From Mesorhizobium plurifarium (GTDB lineage: Bacteria > Pseudomonadota > Alphaproteobacteria > Rhizobiales > Rhizobiaceae): a stretch of DNA of 47,320 nucleotides. Both the position numbers and the translations under genes were made by a program. The notes beneath the pieces are model-generated. The model made no database searches. It was given only the letters and a program-made list of their open reading frames with translations, and was not told where the DNA came from. Shown here in pieces: positions 25,509-34,058 of the stretch (the first letter of the stretch is position 1; each line of letters starts with the position of its first letter). Where the stretch lies: positions 46,584-93,903 of the forward strand of contig CCNB01000010.1 in NCBI GenBank assembly GCA_000824785.1, given 5' to 3'.

Positions 25509-26903
25509 TTATCCAGGCCTGATATTCTGGTTCAACCGGAAGAAATTGGTCGGGTCGTACTGCTTCTTGATGGCGGCGAGGCGGGCATAATTGGCGCCAT
25601 AGGCATCGCGCACGCGCTCGTCGCCCTCATCGCCAAGATTGTTGGCATAAACGCCGCCGGTTGAGAATGGCCGGACCGCATTCCAAAGTTCGCGCGCCCA
25701 GCCGATATTGGCCGCGTCATCGGCCGGATCGTCCCAGATGGCGATCGGGAAGCAGTCGAGCGCCGCATCGCGGTTGGCATAGGGCGAATCCGACGCCGGC
25801 ACGCGGGCGATCGCGCCGCCGACCTGCTGGAAGACCAGCAGGGACGAGCGATTGGGAGCCTTGGCGTAAGCCTCGAGCAGCGCCTCGATCGCGCCATCGC
25901 TGATGGCGCGCAGGAACTGCGCCTTCCAGTAGTAGCGTCGCCCGCGTGGAAAGAGGCTGTCGCCCGCCGATTGGATCTGGAGGTAGGGGATGGCCTGGAG
26001 CCGGCTGTCGATCGGGGATCCGAATTTCATCAGCGGCGCGACGGCAGCTTCGCCCGCTTCGAGCGGCCCGGCGTAGCAGGCCGAGATGCTGAAGGCGCGC
26101 TCGCCCGAGGGCAGCGTGACGAGCGCGGCATCGACGCTCACCTCGTCTGGGGCATTGCGGGAGTATTCGTCGTAGAACCGCATGGCTTCGCGCGCATCCT
26201 TGTAGGGGTGCAGCACCGAGCCCACGAGAAGGTCCGGGCCGAGCGGGTGCAGCCGGTATTCGAACGCCGTCACGATGCCGAAATTGCCGCCGCCGCCGCG
26301 CAGGGCCCAGAACAGGTCGGGGTGCTCGCCGGCGCTTGTCCGCAACAGCCGACCGTCGGCGGTGACGATTTCAGCGGCGATCAGATTGTCGCAGCTCAGC
26401 CCATGCTTGCGGCCGAGCTTGCCGAAGCCGCCGCCGAGCGTCAGGCCGGCGATGCCGGTGTCGCCGTTGACGCCCATGGTCGTCGCCAGCCCATGCGCCT
26501 GGGTGGCTGCGTCGAACTCGGCAAGCGTCAGTCCGGCTTCGGCCCTGGCGACCCGGCGCTCGGGATCGACGACGACCATCTTCATGCGCGACAGGTCAAT
26601 CAGCATGCCATCGTCGCAGACCGATAGGCCGGCGACGTTGTGACCACCGCTGCGGACGGCCACGACGCAGCCTTGTGACCGGGCGCAGGTCACGGCAAGG
26701 ATGACGTCATCGGGATTGGCGCAAAAGACGATTGCCGCGGGCCGTTTGTCGATCGCCCCGTTCCACACTCTGCGCGCCTGGTCGTAGCCGGCGTCCATCG
26801 GCAATATCAGTTCGCCTTGCAAGCTCTGCCGCAGCCGTGCGATCGCCGTGTTCGAGGAAGGGGATCGGTCTAACAGCTCATCGGTCTGTCGCGGAATGTC
26901 CAT
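25509..26903 (-). CDS. FAD-linked oxidase, berberine-bridge-enzyme type
   Basis: A 464-residue flavoprotein of the PCMH/vanillyl-alcohol-oxidase fold. The FAD-binding part has VAVRSGGHNVAGLSVCDDG, where the His is the probable covalent flavin attachment site, then GLTLGGGFGKLGRKHGLSCD and LFWALRGGGGNFGIVT. The C-terminal BBE segment is seen as YDPTNFFRLNQNI. I see no Cys at the position expected for the second flavin link of bicovalent relatives (a tentative reading). Members oxidise alcohols, sugars or alkaloid-like compounds. ATG at 26903 is chosen because GAGGG precedes it; an upstream ATG at 26960 lacks such a site. It forms an operon with the MFS gene and is divergent from a LysR regulator. 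Confidence 0.9.
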   Translation of the reverse strand: MDIPRQTDELLDRSPSSNTAIARLRQSLQGELILPMDAGYDQARRVWNGAIDKRPAAIVFCANPDDVILAVTCARSQGCVVAVRSGGHNVAGLSVCDDGMLIDLSRMKMVVVDPERRVARAEAGLTLAEFDAATQAHGLATTMGVNGDTGIAGLTLGGGFGKLGRKHGLSCDNLIAAEIVTADGRLLRTSAGEHPDLFWALRGGGGNFGIVTAFEYRLHPLGPDLLVGSVLHPYKDAREAMRFYDEYSRNAPDEVSVDAALVTLPSGERAFSISACYAGPLEAGEAAVAPLMKFGSPIDSRLQAIPYLQIQSAGDSLFPRGRRYYWKAQFLRAISDGAIEALLEAYAKAPNRSSLLVFQQVGGAIARVPASDSPYANRDAALDCFPIAIWDDPADDAANIGWARELWNAVRPFSTGGVYANNLGDEGDERVRDAYGANYARLAAIKKQYDPTNFFRLNQNIRPG

Positions 26904-26952
26904 CGGTGCCGCCCTCGGTTCCAACCGGGCTACGGTCTCACAGGGTCCGACC

Positions 26953-26992
26953 TTCTGCAAAAGCGAAATTCTTCGCTACTGCATGAGCAGAA
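26953..26992. promoter_or_regulatory. Possible LysR binding region
   Basis: TTCTGC (26953-26958) and GCAGAA (26987-26992) are inverted arms in the 107-bp gap between the divergent flavin oxidase and LysR genes. A second, inner palindrome CTGC-atga-GCAG lies at 26979-26990. The position fits LysR control of both genes, but the spacing is not a standard T-N11-A box. Confidence 0.3.
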
Positions 26993-27010
26993 TTCATCTA
27001 CACTGCCGGC

Positions 27011-27916
27011 ATGAGAAATTTGCCGCCGCTCCGTGCGCTACACGCCTTCGAGGCAGCCGCCCGGCACGGCAGTTTCAAGGCAGCGGCTGAAGAGCTCGGC
27101 GTGACGCCGACGGCGATCAGCCACCAGATCCGCCTGCTGGAAGAGATATGCGATCGCAAACTGTTCCAGCGACGGCCGCGCCCGCTGGTGCTGACGAGCG
27201 CCGGAGCGCGGCTGTTCCCGATCCTGCGTGATGGCTTCGATCTTCTCGCCGGCTCCCTTGCCGCGGTCGCCGAGCCCGATGTCCAGGCGCCGCTGCGGGT
27301 GACAAGCCCGAACGCTTTCGCCAGCCGGTGGCTTGTGCCGCGCTTGCCGAAATGGCGGGAGGCCAACCCGGCCGTGCCGCTGGAGATCATCGGGACGGAC
27401 GCGGTCCTCGATCTGCGCGCCGGCACCGCGGATGTGGCGGTCCGCTACACACGGCGCCCGCCTGTCGGCTTTCAAGCACAAGAGCTCTGCCGCGATTCCT
27501 TCTTTCCCATATGCAGTCCGCGATTGCTGGCAAGCGATGGGCGGGCGATCGAGAGGGCCGCCGATCTGCTGCGCTATCCGTTGGTCCATTTCGACTGGAT
27601 GAACCGGGATCCGGACGCGCCGACCTGGCGCCGATGGCTGGCGACGGCTCGATCGATCGATCCGGACCTGGCCCCGGACAAGGCCTGGGATTTGAGTTTT
27701 CGCGAGGAATTGCATGCGATCGACGCGGTCGTCGCCGGGCAAGGCATAGCGATCCTGAGCGACGTCGTGGTCGGCCGCGAGCTGGAAAACGGCTTGCTCG
27801 TCAAGGCCCATCCGTTGTCCTTGCCGGGCTACAGCTTCTATGTGGTGTGGATGCGGCACAATCCGCGATCCGCGGTGATGGAGACTTTCCTGGCGTGGAT
27901 GAGAGGCGTCTTGTGA
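27011..27916 (+). CDS. LysR-family regulator (GcvA-like)
   Basis: A 301-residue LysR protein that starts MRNLPPLRALHAFEAAARHG, the form seen in GcvA-type regulators. The winged helix follows with SFKAAAEELGVTPTAISHQI (about residues 18-37) and FQRRPRPLVLTSAG. The periplasmic-binding-like effector domain follows (APLRVTSPNAFASRWLVPRL, then DLRAGTADVAVRYTR). It is divergent from the flavin oxidase-MFS operon, the usual target arrangement. The inducer is unknown. A shared hairpin lies between its 3' end and the phosphopantetheinyl transferase gene. Confidence 0.93.
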   Translation: MRNLPPLRALHAFEAAARHGSFKAAAEELGVTPTAISHQIRLLEEICDRKLFQRRPRPLVLTSAGARLFPILRDGFDLLAGSLAAVAEPDVQAPLRVTSPNAFASRWLVPRLPKWREANPAVPLEIIGTDAVLDLRAGTADVAVRYTRRPPVGFQAQELCRDSFFPICSPRLLASDGRAIERAADLLRYPLVHFDWMNRDPDAPTWRRWLATARSIDPDLAPDKAWDLSFREELHAIDAVVAGQGIAILSDVVVGRELENGLLVKAHPLSLPGYSFYVVWMRHNPRSAVMETFLAWMRGVL

Positions 27917-27927
27917 GGCTGGTGGAA

Positions 27928-27947
27928 GCCGGGTCGAGCAACCCGGC
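27928..27947. terminator. Bidirectional hairpin between convergent genes
   Basis: GCCGGGT-cgagca-ACCCGGC, a perfect 7-bp stem with a 6-base loop, sits between the lysR stop and the stop of the phosphopantetheinyl transferase gene. There is no long T-run, so its strength as a terminator is uncertain. Confidence 0.5.
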
Positions 27948-28598
27948 CTATGCCGTATAAGCCAGCGCCAGAATTCTTGGGGTGGTCGTGAAGCACACCA
28001 TCAACCTGCGGCCGGATGACGTGACCGCCTTACCGGCTTCGAAATCGACCGCGATGTCTTCAAAACCCAGCACGCGGTCGTCGAGCGGAAACGATGCCTT
28101 GTAGACGGCCTCCTTGACGGCAAACAGGACCCGGCCGCCTGTGCCGGTCTCGAGACCGCCAAGGCGGTCTTGAGGCGTGGCCACGATCGCCTCCAGCTCG
28201 CGAGGCAGGGGCAGGGCGGGTTCGATGTCGACCCCCACGCTTCTCATGGCGCCGGATCGCGCGGCGACCGCCACGGCGAGGTCGTCGTCATGCGCTATCG
28301 AACCGATGATGCCCGTCGGCCAGGTCGGGTTTCCCAGTCGGCCGCGCGGCACCGCGGGATCCGCGCACCCAAGCCGCCGAAGCAGTTCATGCGCCACCTG
28401 GCGGCCCGCCCCGCTGGCCGTACGGGCCCGGGGCTCGCGTGCGGCGATGGACGCGCTTTCCGCCGCTAGAAGAAATCGTTCGTCTCCGGTGCGAATAAGA
28501 CGGCAACCGGCGGTCAGGCCTGGCGGCATGAGGCCCGTCAATGCGCGATCGACCGCCGCCTCGATGTCAGGTCGCGCCTCGTTCGGTGGGGTGTTCAA
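27948..28598 (-). CDS. 4'-phosphopantetheinyl transferase (EntD/Sfp type)
   Basis: A 216-residue enzyme that moves phosphopantetheine from coenzyme A to the serine of a carrier domain. The two metal- and CoA-binding motifs are present: SVGVDIEP (about residues 119-126) and FAVKEAVYKA (about 159-168), preceded by IGSIAHDDDLAVAV, which is typical of EntD-like enzymes. It starts four bases after the GNAT gene and is the last gene of the operon whose first gene is the Pls-type synthetase. Its likely job is to activate that carrier domain at Ser584. This is stronger context than for a generic PPTase, because the window has only one carrier domain. Confidence 0.92.
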   Translation of the reverse strand: MNTPPNEARPDIEAAVDRALTGLMPPGLTAGCRLIRTGDERFLLAAESASIAAREPRARTASGAGRQVAHELLRRLGCADPAVPRGRLGNPTWPTGIIGSIAHDDDLAVAVAARSGAMRSVGVDIEPALPLPRELEAIVATPQDRLGGLETGTGGRVLFAVKEAVYKASFPLDDRVLGFEDIAVDFEAGKAVTSSGRRLMVCFTTTPRILALAYTA

Positions 28599-28602
28599 CG
28601 CC

Positions 28603-29070
28603 CTATCCGCCCAATTCGAGCACGGCGATCATCTCGCCGTCTTCGTCCAGTCCCTGCTCCACGAAACCGAAGCCGGCGTAAAGCTGGCGCGCGGCCTCGT
28701 TTTCCGGCTCGTAGCAGATCGAGACTCGGTGGACATGGCCAAGGCGCGTAATCTCCTCCAGCGCCTTGGCGACGGCGGCGCGGCCAAGGCCCTTGCCCTG
28801 CTCGCGCCGGTCGATCATGAAACGATAGATGATCGCTTCGTCATCGTCGTCCGGCGCGCTGTACATCAGGAATCCGACGACCCGCCCTTCGGTGACCACG
28901 GCGCGAGCGATGGCTTCGTCATCCTGGCGAGCCTCGGCCAGCGAGTCCGCGTTGGAAGCGACGAAGCCTTGTTGTGCGGGCGACAGCTCAAGCGCCAATA
29001 TCGCCGCCCGGTTGCCCTTGCCGACCGGCTCCAGGGCGACCGTCGGGTCGCTCATGCCGGCGCGCGTCAC
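28603..29070 (-). CDS. GNAT-family N-acetyltransferase
   Basis: About 155 residues with the GCN5 fold: AIIYRFMIDRREQGKGLGRA holds the acetyl-CoA pyrophosphate loop (RxxGKG), and NEAARQLYAGFGFVEQG is the usual motif-B end. I used GTG at 29070, which overlaps the TGA of the synthetase gene (GTGA) and implies coupling; the ATG at 29055 is an alternative. GNAT enzymes acetylate amines. In an operon with a synthetase of poly-amino-acid type it could modify the monomer, cap the product or protect the host from it. That role is inference from position only. Confidence 0.88.
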   Translation of the reverse strand: MTRAGMSDPTVALEPVGKGNRAAILALELSPAQQGFVASNADSLAEARQDDEAIARAVVTEGRVVGFLMYSAPDDDDEAIIYRFMIDRREQGKGLGRAAVAKALEEITRLGHVHRVSICYEPENEAARQLYAGFGFVEQGLDEDGEMIAVLELGG

Positions 29071-32000
29071 GGGGCGTGCCCGATTTCCATCGCGCGGGCA
29101 TCGATCGGCGTCACGACGCCGTAAAGTTTTGCCGGGTTGCCGCGCCAGACCGTGTTCGGCTCCAGCACCTCGCCCTTCATGACGAAGCAGTCGACGTCGG
29201 CCACGGACCCCTCGCCCATCACCACCGCGTAGTGAACGAAGGCGGAAGGCGCCAGCGTGCAGCCATTGCCGATGCGGATGTAGTCGGACTTGAACGCGCC
29301 TTCCTCCAGCGAGTGCGGCTGGATCACGCAGCCCTCGTTGAGCGTCACGTCGTCGCCGATCTCCACCAGCGACCGCTCGGTTATGATGCAGCCGCCGTCA
29401 TAGAGTCGCAGCCCGACCTTCACGCCCAGCAGGCGCAGGATCAGCGGCCGGAACGGGGTGCCGGTGAACAGCCCCATGATCGGTGAATCGGACAGCTTCC
29501 AATGGCGTTCGTGCCGCCAGAAAACCGGGTCGTAGATCGTCGCCATCCTGGGCTTCAGCCGGCGGAAGGCGAGGCTGGCGCGCTCGAGGAAGATGTAGAA
29601 CGGAATACCGATCGCCGTGGTCAGCACCACCGCCACGAACAGTGCCGTCTCGCCCCATTCGGTATAGTAGTTGAGCGCCCGGTCCCAGATGGCGAGCGTC
29701 AGGAACAGAATCACCCATTGCGCGGCCACGAACATCAGCGCGGTGACGAGATTGTGCAGGTTCTTCCGCGGCAGGCGGCGACTGCGCTCCTTGTCGGAGA
29801 TCAATCCGAGAAGCTCCCTGTCGCGATTGACCATGCGCGGAATCTCGAAGGGCGGCGAGCCCAGCAGTCCGACATTCTCGCGCATGGGACCGTCCACCGG
29901 CACGTGGACCTTGGTTCCGAGCAGGCAATTGTCGCCGACGCGGGAATCCGGTGAATAGATGATGTTGTTGCCGAAGAAGTTGCGCTCGCCGACCCGCGTG
30001 TGCTCGAGGCGGAAGGAGTTGGCCGACTTCTGCATGTTGACCATGAACAGACCGTCGGACACCATCGTATGCGAGCCGATCTCGCTGAGCTGCGGATTTT
30101 CGTGCCGCTGGTTGGTGCCGAAATTCGAGCCGGTCTGATCAACCTTGTTCAGCTGCCAGCCGAGGGCGCGCAGATAGTAGACGATGGCCGAGCTGTCGCC
30201 GAACAGGACGTTCAGCAGGCGTACATTGCTCACCAGCTCGAGCATCGATTGCAGCCAGTAGTGGAAGCCGTAGAGCGAATAGTTCCGGCCGGGTTTCAGC
30301 ATGAGGTTGAACAGTCTTGGCACGACGGTTGCCAGCAGCACCCCGCCGACGATGAAGCCTGCCACCGTGACCGTGGTGCCGATCGCCACCAGGCCGATCG
30401 TCTCCTGATAGTCGTCGCCGACATTTTCCCAATAGGTATGGAAGAGCAGCGGAAAAGGCGTGACGATGGCGAAGAGGATGAAGAGCTGGATCGCCTCATA
30501 GATGACCCGGCGCACTCTCGACAGCGGTACGTTGGGGACGGTGCAGTAGTCGGCCTCGGTCGGGATCGCCGGCGAGCCGTGCCTGCGCTCTCCCGCCGGA
30601 ATGGTCTGTCCGCGATGCAGCGATGAAGCATGGCCGAGTTGGGCGCCGTCGCCGATGCGGGTGTCGATGTCCAGCGTCGAGCCGACGCCGACGAAGGCGT
30701 TGTTGCCGATGTTGACCGGACCGGTGTGGATATAGCCCGCCTGGGCTCGGAAACCGAGGATCATCGATTCCTTGCGCAGGATCGAGTTGTCGCCGATCGT
30801 GATCAGGTCGGTGCAGACCGGAACGGCGCGGCATTCGATGACGGTGCGTTCGCCAAGCCTGGCGCCGAGCAGGCGCAAATACAGGCTGTAGAGCGGGCTG
30901 CCGCGGAACAGCACGACCGGAGCGCTGCGGACCAGTGTCTTCACGATCCAGAAGCGGTAATACCGCCAGCCCCAGATCGGGAAGGTTTCGGCTTTCCAGC
31001 GGCCGACCAGCAGCCATTTGGCGGCAATGGCGAAGCCGCTCAATCCGAAGAACACGCAGGCGGACAAAATAACGCAGCGCATGTAAAGGGCGCCCGGATC
31101 GTCCAGGGCGTCATAGACCCAGTTGAGGCCGTCATTGATCGCCCAAAGCGCGACATAGCTGTAGACCGTGTAGAACAGCAACTGGCCGAATCCCGTTGCC
31201 CAGATGGCAAGATTGGACGCCCGATGCGTCAGCATCGGCTCGCTCGCGGCAATAGCGGTCGTTTGCGGCTCGCGCAGGTAATCGGAGAGCTTGGCGACCG
31301 TCGGATGCAGGTAGATGTCGCGCATCGACGTCGTCGACCACGCCTTGCGGGCGCGGATGCGGGCGCAGAATCTGGCCATCAAAAGAGAGTTCGCGCCGAG
31401 ATCGTCGAAGAAGTGATCCTCGATGGAGATATCCTCGAACTTCAGCACGTCCTGCAGCGCCTCCACCAGGAACGTCTCGTCCTCGTTGCGCGGGTCGACC
31501 ATCGCATGGCCGGATGCGACACGCGCGCTGGTCGGCTTCGGCAATTTCCTCAGGTCGACCTTGTTGGAGACCGTCATCGGGATCGCGGGCAACTGCTCCA
31601 GATAGGCCGGAACCATGTAATCCGGCAGGCGGCGCTTCAACTCCTGCACGAGCACGGTGCGATCCACCCCTTCGCCTCCGACCTTGGGCGCATAGTAGCC
31701 GACAAGTTCCGTGCGCTCGGGCTCGATCTCCCAGGTCGTGACCGCCGCCTGCGCGATGCCTGGCTGGTCGAGCAGCACGGCCTCGATCTCGCCCAGTTCG
31801 ATACGATAGCCGCGAATCTTCACCTGCGTGTCGATGCGGCCGTGATATTCGATCTCGCCCTTGTCGTTGATCCGGCCAAGGTCGCCCGTCCGGTAGATGC
31901 GGCCGCTGGGATTGTTCGGCAGCCCGATGAAATCTTGGATGAATTTCTGGTCCGTCAGTTCCGGCCGATTGAGATAGCCGACCGCCACGCCCATGCCGCC

Positions 32001-33137
32001 GATGCAGATTTCCCCCAGCTGGTCGCCGGTCAGCACCGTCGGCTTCTCCGGGTCGAGGATGGCTATCGAATAGGTTGGCAGCGGCCTGCCGATCGTCACC
32101 GGCTCGTCCGGCGTCAGCAATGCCATCGTGGCGGTGACCGTGGCCTCGGTCGGGCCGTAGGTGTTCAGGATCTGGCGGCCAGGCTTCGCCCAACGCACCA
32201 CGAGTTTATGCGAGCAGGCTTCGCCGCCGACCAGGATCGCGCGCAGGCTCGGCGCGTCGCTCTCGATCGACGACAAAAGGGTCGGGCTGCAGGCCATGCA
32301 TGTGATCTGGTGTTCACGCAGGAAAGCGGCGAGCTCCTCGCCGACGAGGGGCTGCTGACCCGGAGCCGGCACGACCGTGGCGCCGGCGGTGAACGGCACC
32401 CAGATCTCCTCCGAGGAAAAGTCGAAGGCGATGGTCATGCCCTGGTAAACCCGATCACCGGGTTGATAGCCGTAGGACGCCGCGGCGACGCGGATGAAGT
32501 TGCAGAAGCTCTGGTGGGTGATGACAACGCCTTTCGGCTTGCCGGTGGTGCCGGATGTATAGAGGATGTAGCAGGTCTGATCCTGGACGCCCTCCGGCAG
32601 GGGCGCCGTTTCCGGCTGGAGCGCGATCTCGGACTCCGCAGAGTCAATCGAGATATGCGGCACCGGCAGGCGCGCCACGCGCGCCGCATAGCCCGAGACG
32701 CTGATCACCAGCGTGACATTGGCGTCGTCGATGATCATCACCATGCGGTCTTCGGGAAACGCGGTGGCCAAAGGCACGAAGGCCGCCCCGGCCTTCATGA
32801 CGGCCAGCACGGCGATGTATGTCTCGGCGGAGCGGTCCAGCAAAAGGCCGATCCGGTCGCCCGGCTTGACGCCACGCTCGATCAGAAGATGCGCGAACTG
32901 GTTGGCGCGGTTGTTCATCTCGCGATACGACCAGGCACGGCCGCTGGAAATGACCGCGGGCGCGGCGTCGAAGCGGCTCGCCAGGTCGCCGAAGAACCGG
33001 TCGAGCCTTTCGTCCGGCGCGCCCTTCTGGATGAAATCGGGGCCGATCAGGATTTGCTCGCGCGGGGACGATCCGGCCATTGCTTCGGCATGGCGAGAGC
33101 CTTTCTTGGCAGGCTTTATTGCTTCATGAAGAGACAT
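29067..33137 (-). CDS. Pls-type single-module NRPS with membrane beta-helix domains
   Basis: A 1356-residue synthetase. Adenylation domain, about 50-530: A3 YILYTSGTTGKPKG (190-203), A5 NTYGPTE, A7 YRTGDLGRI, A8 IRGYRIELGEIE, A10 SNKVDLRKLP. Carrier domain with phosphopantetheine Ser584 in DDLGANSLLMARF. Then three blocks, each a pair of membrane helices followed by a left-handed beta-helix: helices about 645-712, 878-939 and 1127-1185; hexapeptide domains about 755-860, 1045-1100 and 1235-1340. There is no standard condensation or thioesterase domain. This is the plan and size of epsilon-poly-lysine synthetase (Pls), in which one module adds the same amino acid repeatedly. Start at ATG 33137 (GGGG-type site); GTG at 33167 is less likely. 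Monomer not known. Confidence 0.92.
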   Translation of the reverse strand: MSLHEAIKPAKKGSRHAEAMAGSSPREQILIGPDFIQKGAPDERLDRFFGDLASRFDAAPAVISSGRAWSYREMNNRANQFAHLLIERGVKPGDRIGLLLDRSAETYIAVLAVMKAGAAFVPLATAFPEDRMVMIIDDANVTLVISVSGYAARVARLPVPHISIDSAESEIALQPETAPLPEGVQDQTCYILYTSGTTGKPKGVVITHQSFCNFIRVAAASYGYQPGDRVYQGMTIAFDFSSEEIWVPFTAGATVVPAPGQQPLVGEELAAFLREHQITCMACSPTLLSSIESDAPSLRAILVGGEACSHKLVVRWAKPGRQILNTYGPTEATVTATMALLTPDEPVTIGRPLPTYSIAILDPEKPTVLTGDQLGEICIGGMGVAVGYLNRPELTDQKFIQDFIGLPNNPSGRIYRTGDLGRINDKGEIEYHGRIDTQVKIRGYRIELGEIEAVLLDQPGIAQAAVTTWEIEPERTELVGYYAPKVGGEGVDRTVLVQELKRRLPDYMVPAYLEQLPAIPMTVSNKVDLRKLPKPTSARVASGHAMVDPRNEDETFLVEALQDVLKFEDISIEDHFFDDLGANSLLMARFCARIRARKAWSTTSMRDIYLHPTVAKLSDYLREPQTTAIAASEPMLTHRASNLAIWATGFGQLLFYTVYSYVALWAINDGLNWVYDALDDPGALYMRCVILSACVFFGLSGFAIAAKWLLVGRWKAETFPIWGWRYYRFWIVKTLVRSAPVVLFRGSPLYSLYLRLLGARLGERTVIECRAVPVCTDLITIGDNSILRKESMILGFRAQAGYIHTGPVNIGNNAFVGVGSTLDIDTRIGDGAQLGHASSLHRGQTIPAGERRHGSPAIPTEADYCTVPNVPLSRVRRVIYEAIQLFILFAIVTPFPLLFHTYWENVGDDYQETIGLVAIGTTVTVAGFIVGGVLLATVVPRLFNLMLKPGRNYSLYGFHYWLQSMLELVSNVRLLNVLFGDSSAIVYYLRALGWQLNKVDQTGSNFGTNQRHENPQLSEIGSHTMVSDGLFMVNMQKSANSFRLEHTRVGERNFFGNNIIYSPDSRVGDNCLLGTKVHVPVDGPMRENVGLLGSPPFEIPRMVNRDRELLGLISDKERSRRLPRKNLHNLVTALMFVAAQWVILFLTLAIWDRALNYYTEWGETALFVAVVLTTAIGIPFYIFLERASLAFRRLKPRMATIYDPVFWRHERHWKLSDSPIMGLFTGTPFRPLILRLLGVKVGLRLYDGGCIITERSLVEIGDDVTLNEGCVIQPHSLEEGAFKSDYIRIGNGCTLAPSAFVHYAVVMGEGSVADVDCFVMKGEVLEPNTVWRGNPAKLYGVVTPIDARAMEIGHAP

Positions 33138-33498
33138 TGGAAACCCCGCGAGCGCGTTCGCTCGCACTATGGAAAAAACAATAGGCTGGTGATGTCGGGC
33201 CAGTTGCCCCCTCTTACGGCCGATCTGAGCTGCTCAGCGCAGCGTATCGGACCGGAAGCTGAGACGACTTCGCAGGCCTATGCTGCTGCTCTGATGGCCG
33301 ATCCGTGACGATCATGCAGCTTCACGATCATTTGATGAGGCCGTGTCCTGTGCGGCGGTCAACCGCCGATGACGCGGAGATCAGCCTCATTGAGGCAATA
33401 GGATGCCTGGCGGAAATCGCGGATGCGGCGTTTGGGTGGCCGACGCCGGCGTGAGCGCAAGCTAAGTGCTCCGGTCTCGCCAATGCAGTTGGCCGGGA
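33138..33498. other. Gene-free leader region of the synthetase operon
   Basis: No credible gene in 361 bp. On the minus strand this is the promoter and leader of the Pls-type operon and the tail of the preceding operon. Seen: a GCGAGCG-cgtt-CGCTCGC hairpin (33148-33165) 11 bp before the synthetase start, which could affect ribosome access; and two direct copies of ACGATCAT (33308-33315 and 33324-33331), 16 bp apart, a possible regulator site. I could not pick a convincing sigma-70 promoter. Confidence 0.5.
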
Positions 33499-34038
33499 TC
33501 AAGAAACTGAAGCGCCACCCCTCCCGTTCGCCCCGTCGAGCAGGGCGATCAACCCCTTCAGGATATCGATGGGCGGCGGCGGGCAGCCTGGGATGTGCAG
33601 GTCGACCGGCACCACGTCCGACACGCCGCCGACGACCGCATAGCTGCCGGCGAAGCAGCCGCCGTCCTTCGCGCAGCCGCCCAGCGCGACCACCCATTTC
33701 GGATTGGGCATCGCGTCGAAGGTCCGCTTCAACGCCTCGCGCATGTTCTTGGTGACCGGCCCGGTGACCATCAGCACGTCGGCATGGCGGGGCGAGGCGA
33801 CGAAGCGGAAGCCGAAGCGCTCGATGTCGTAGAAGGCGTTGTTGAGCGCGTGCATCTCGAGCTCGCAGCCATTGCAGGAACCGGCGTCGACCGCGCGGAT
33901 CGACAGGCTCCGGCCGAGCCGCTTGCGGGCAGCGCCGTCGAGCGCGCGCGCCAGTTCGTCGACAGCCGCGTCGCTGACTTGCGGCGGCCGCTCGGTCAAG
34001 GGCGGACGGATCAGGCTTTCGAAGAGCAGCTTGCGCAT
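33499..34038 (-). CDS. hyfI: Small iron-sulfur subunit of a hydrogenase-4-like complex (NuoB/HyfI)
   Basis: A 179-residue homologue of NuoB, HycG and HyfI. It carries the cysteine ligands of the proximal [4Fe-4S] cluster: AGSCNGCELE with two Cys, GGCAKDGGCFAG and IPGCPPPP. It should pass electrons between the large subunit and the membrane arm. Last gene of the operon, separated from the large-subunit gene by 123 bp filled by an interspersed repeat, while all other gene junctions in the operon overlap or nearly touch. The symbol follows homology only, since the complex is probably not a hydrogenase (see the large subunit). Confidence 0.9.
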   Translation of the reverse strand: MRKLLFESLIRPPLTERPPQVSDAAVDELARALDGAARKRLGRSLSIRAVDAGSCNGCELEMHALNNAFYDIERFGFRFVASPRHADVLMVTGPVTKNMREALKRTFDAMPNPKWVVALGGCAKDGGCFAGSYAVVGGVSDVVPVDLHIPGCPPPPIDILKGLIALLDGANGRGGASVS

Positions 34039-34058
34039 GGCGGTGTGCCTTGGCCCAG

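Noticed and set aside
21278..29067. Genomic island integrated at tRNA-Arg
   Set aside because: The genes after the tRNA look accessory, but there is no integrase, and I could not find a second copy of the tRNA 3' end in the window as a right attachment site.
28570..33137. Siderophore biosynthesis locus
   Set aside because: A PPTase beside an NRPS first suggested a siderophore, but there is no condensation domain, no catecholate or hydroxamate enzymes and no TonB receptor. The beta-helix and membrane domains point to the Pls class.
30630..33308. 892-residue plus-strand open frame opposite the synthetase
   Set aside because: Compositionally an antisense shadow. All NRPS core motifs are on the minus strand in one frame.
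33359..33498. Transposase remnant between the synthetase and hyfI
   Set aside because: The Arg-rich translation on the minus strand looked like the end of a transposase, but no family motif, terminal inverted repeat or target duplication could be seen.
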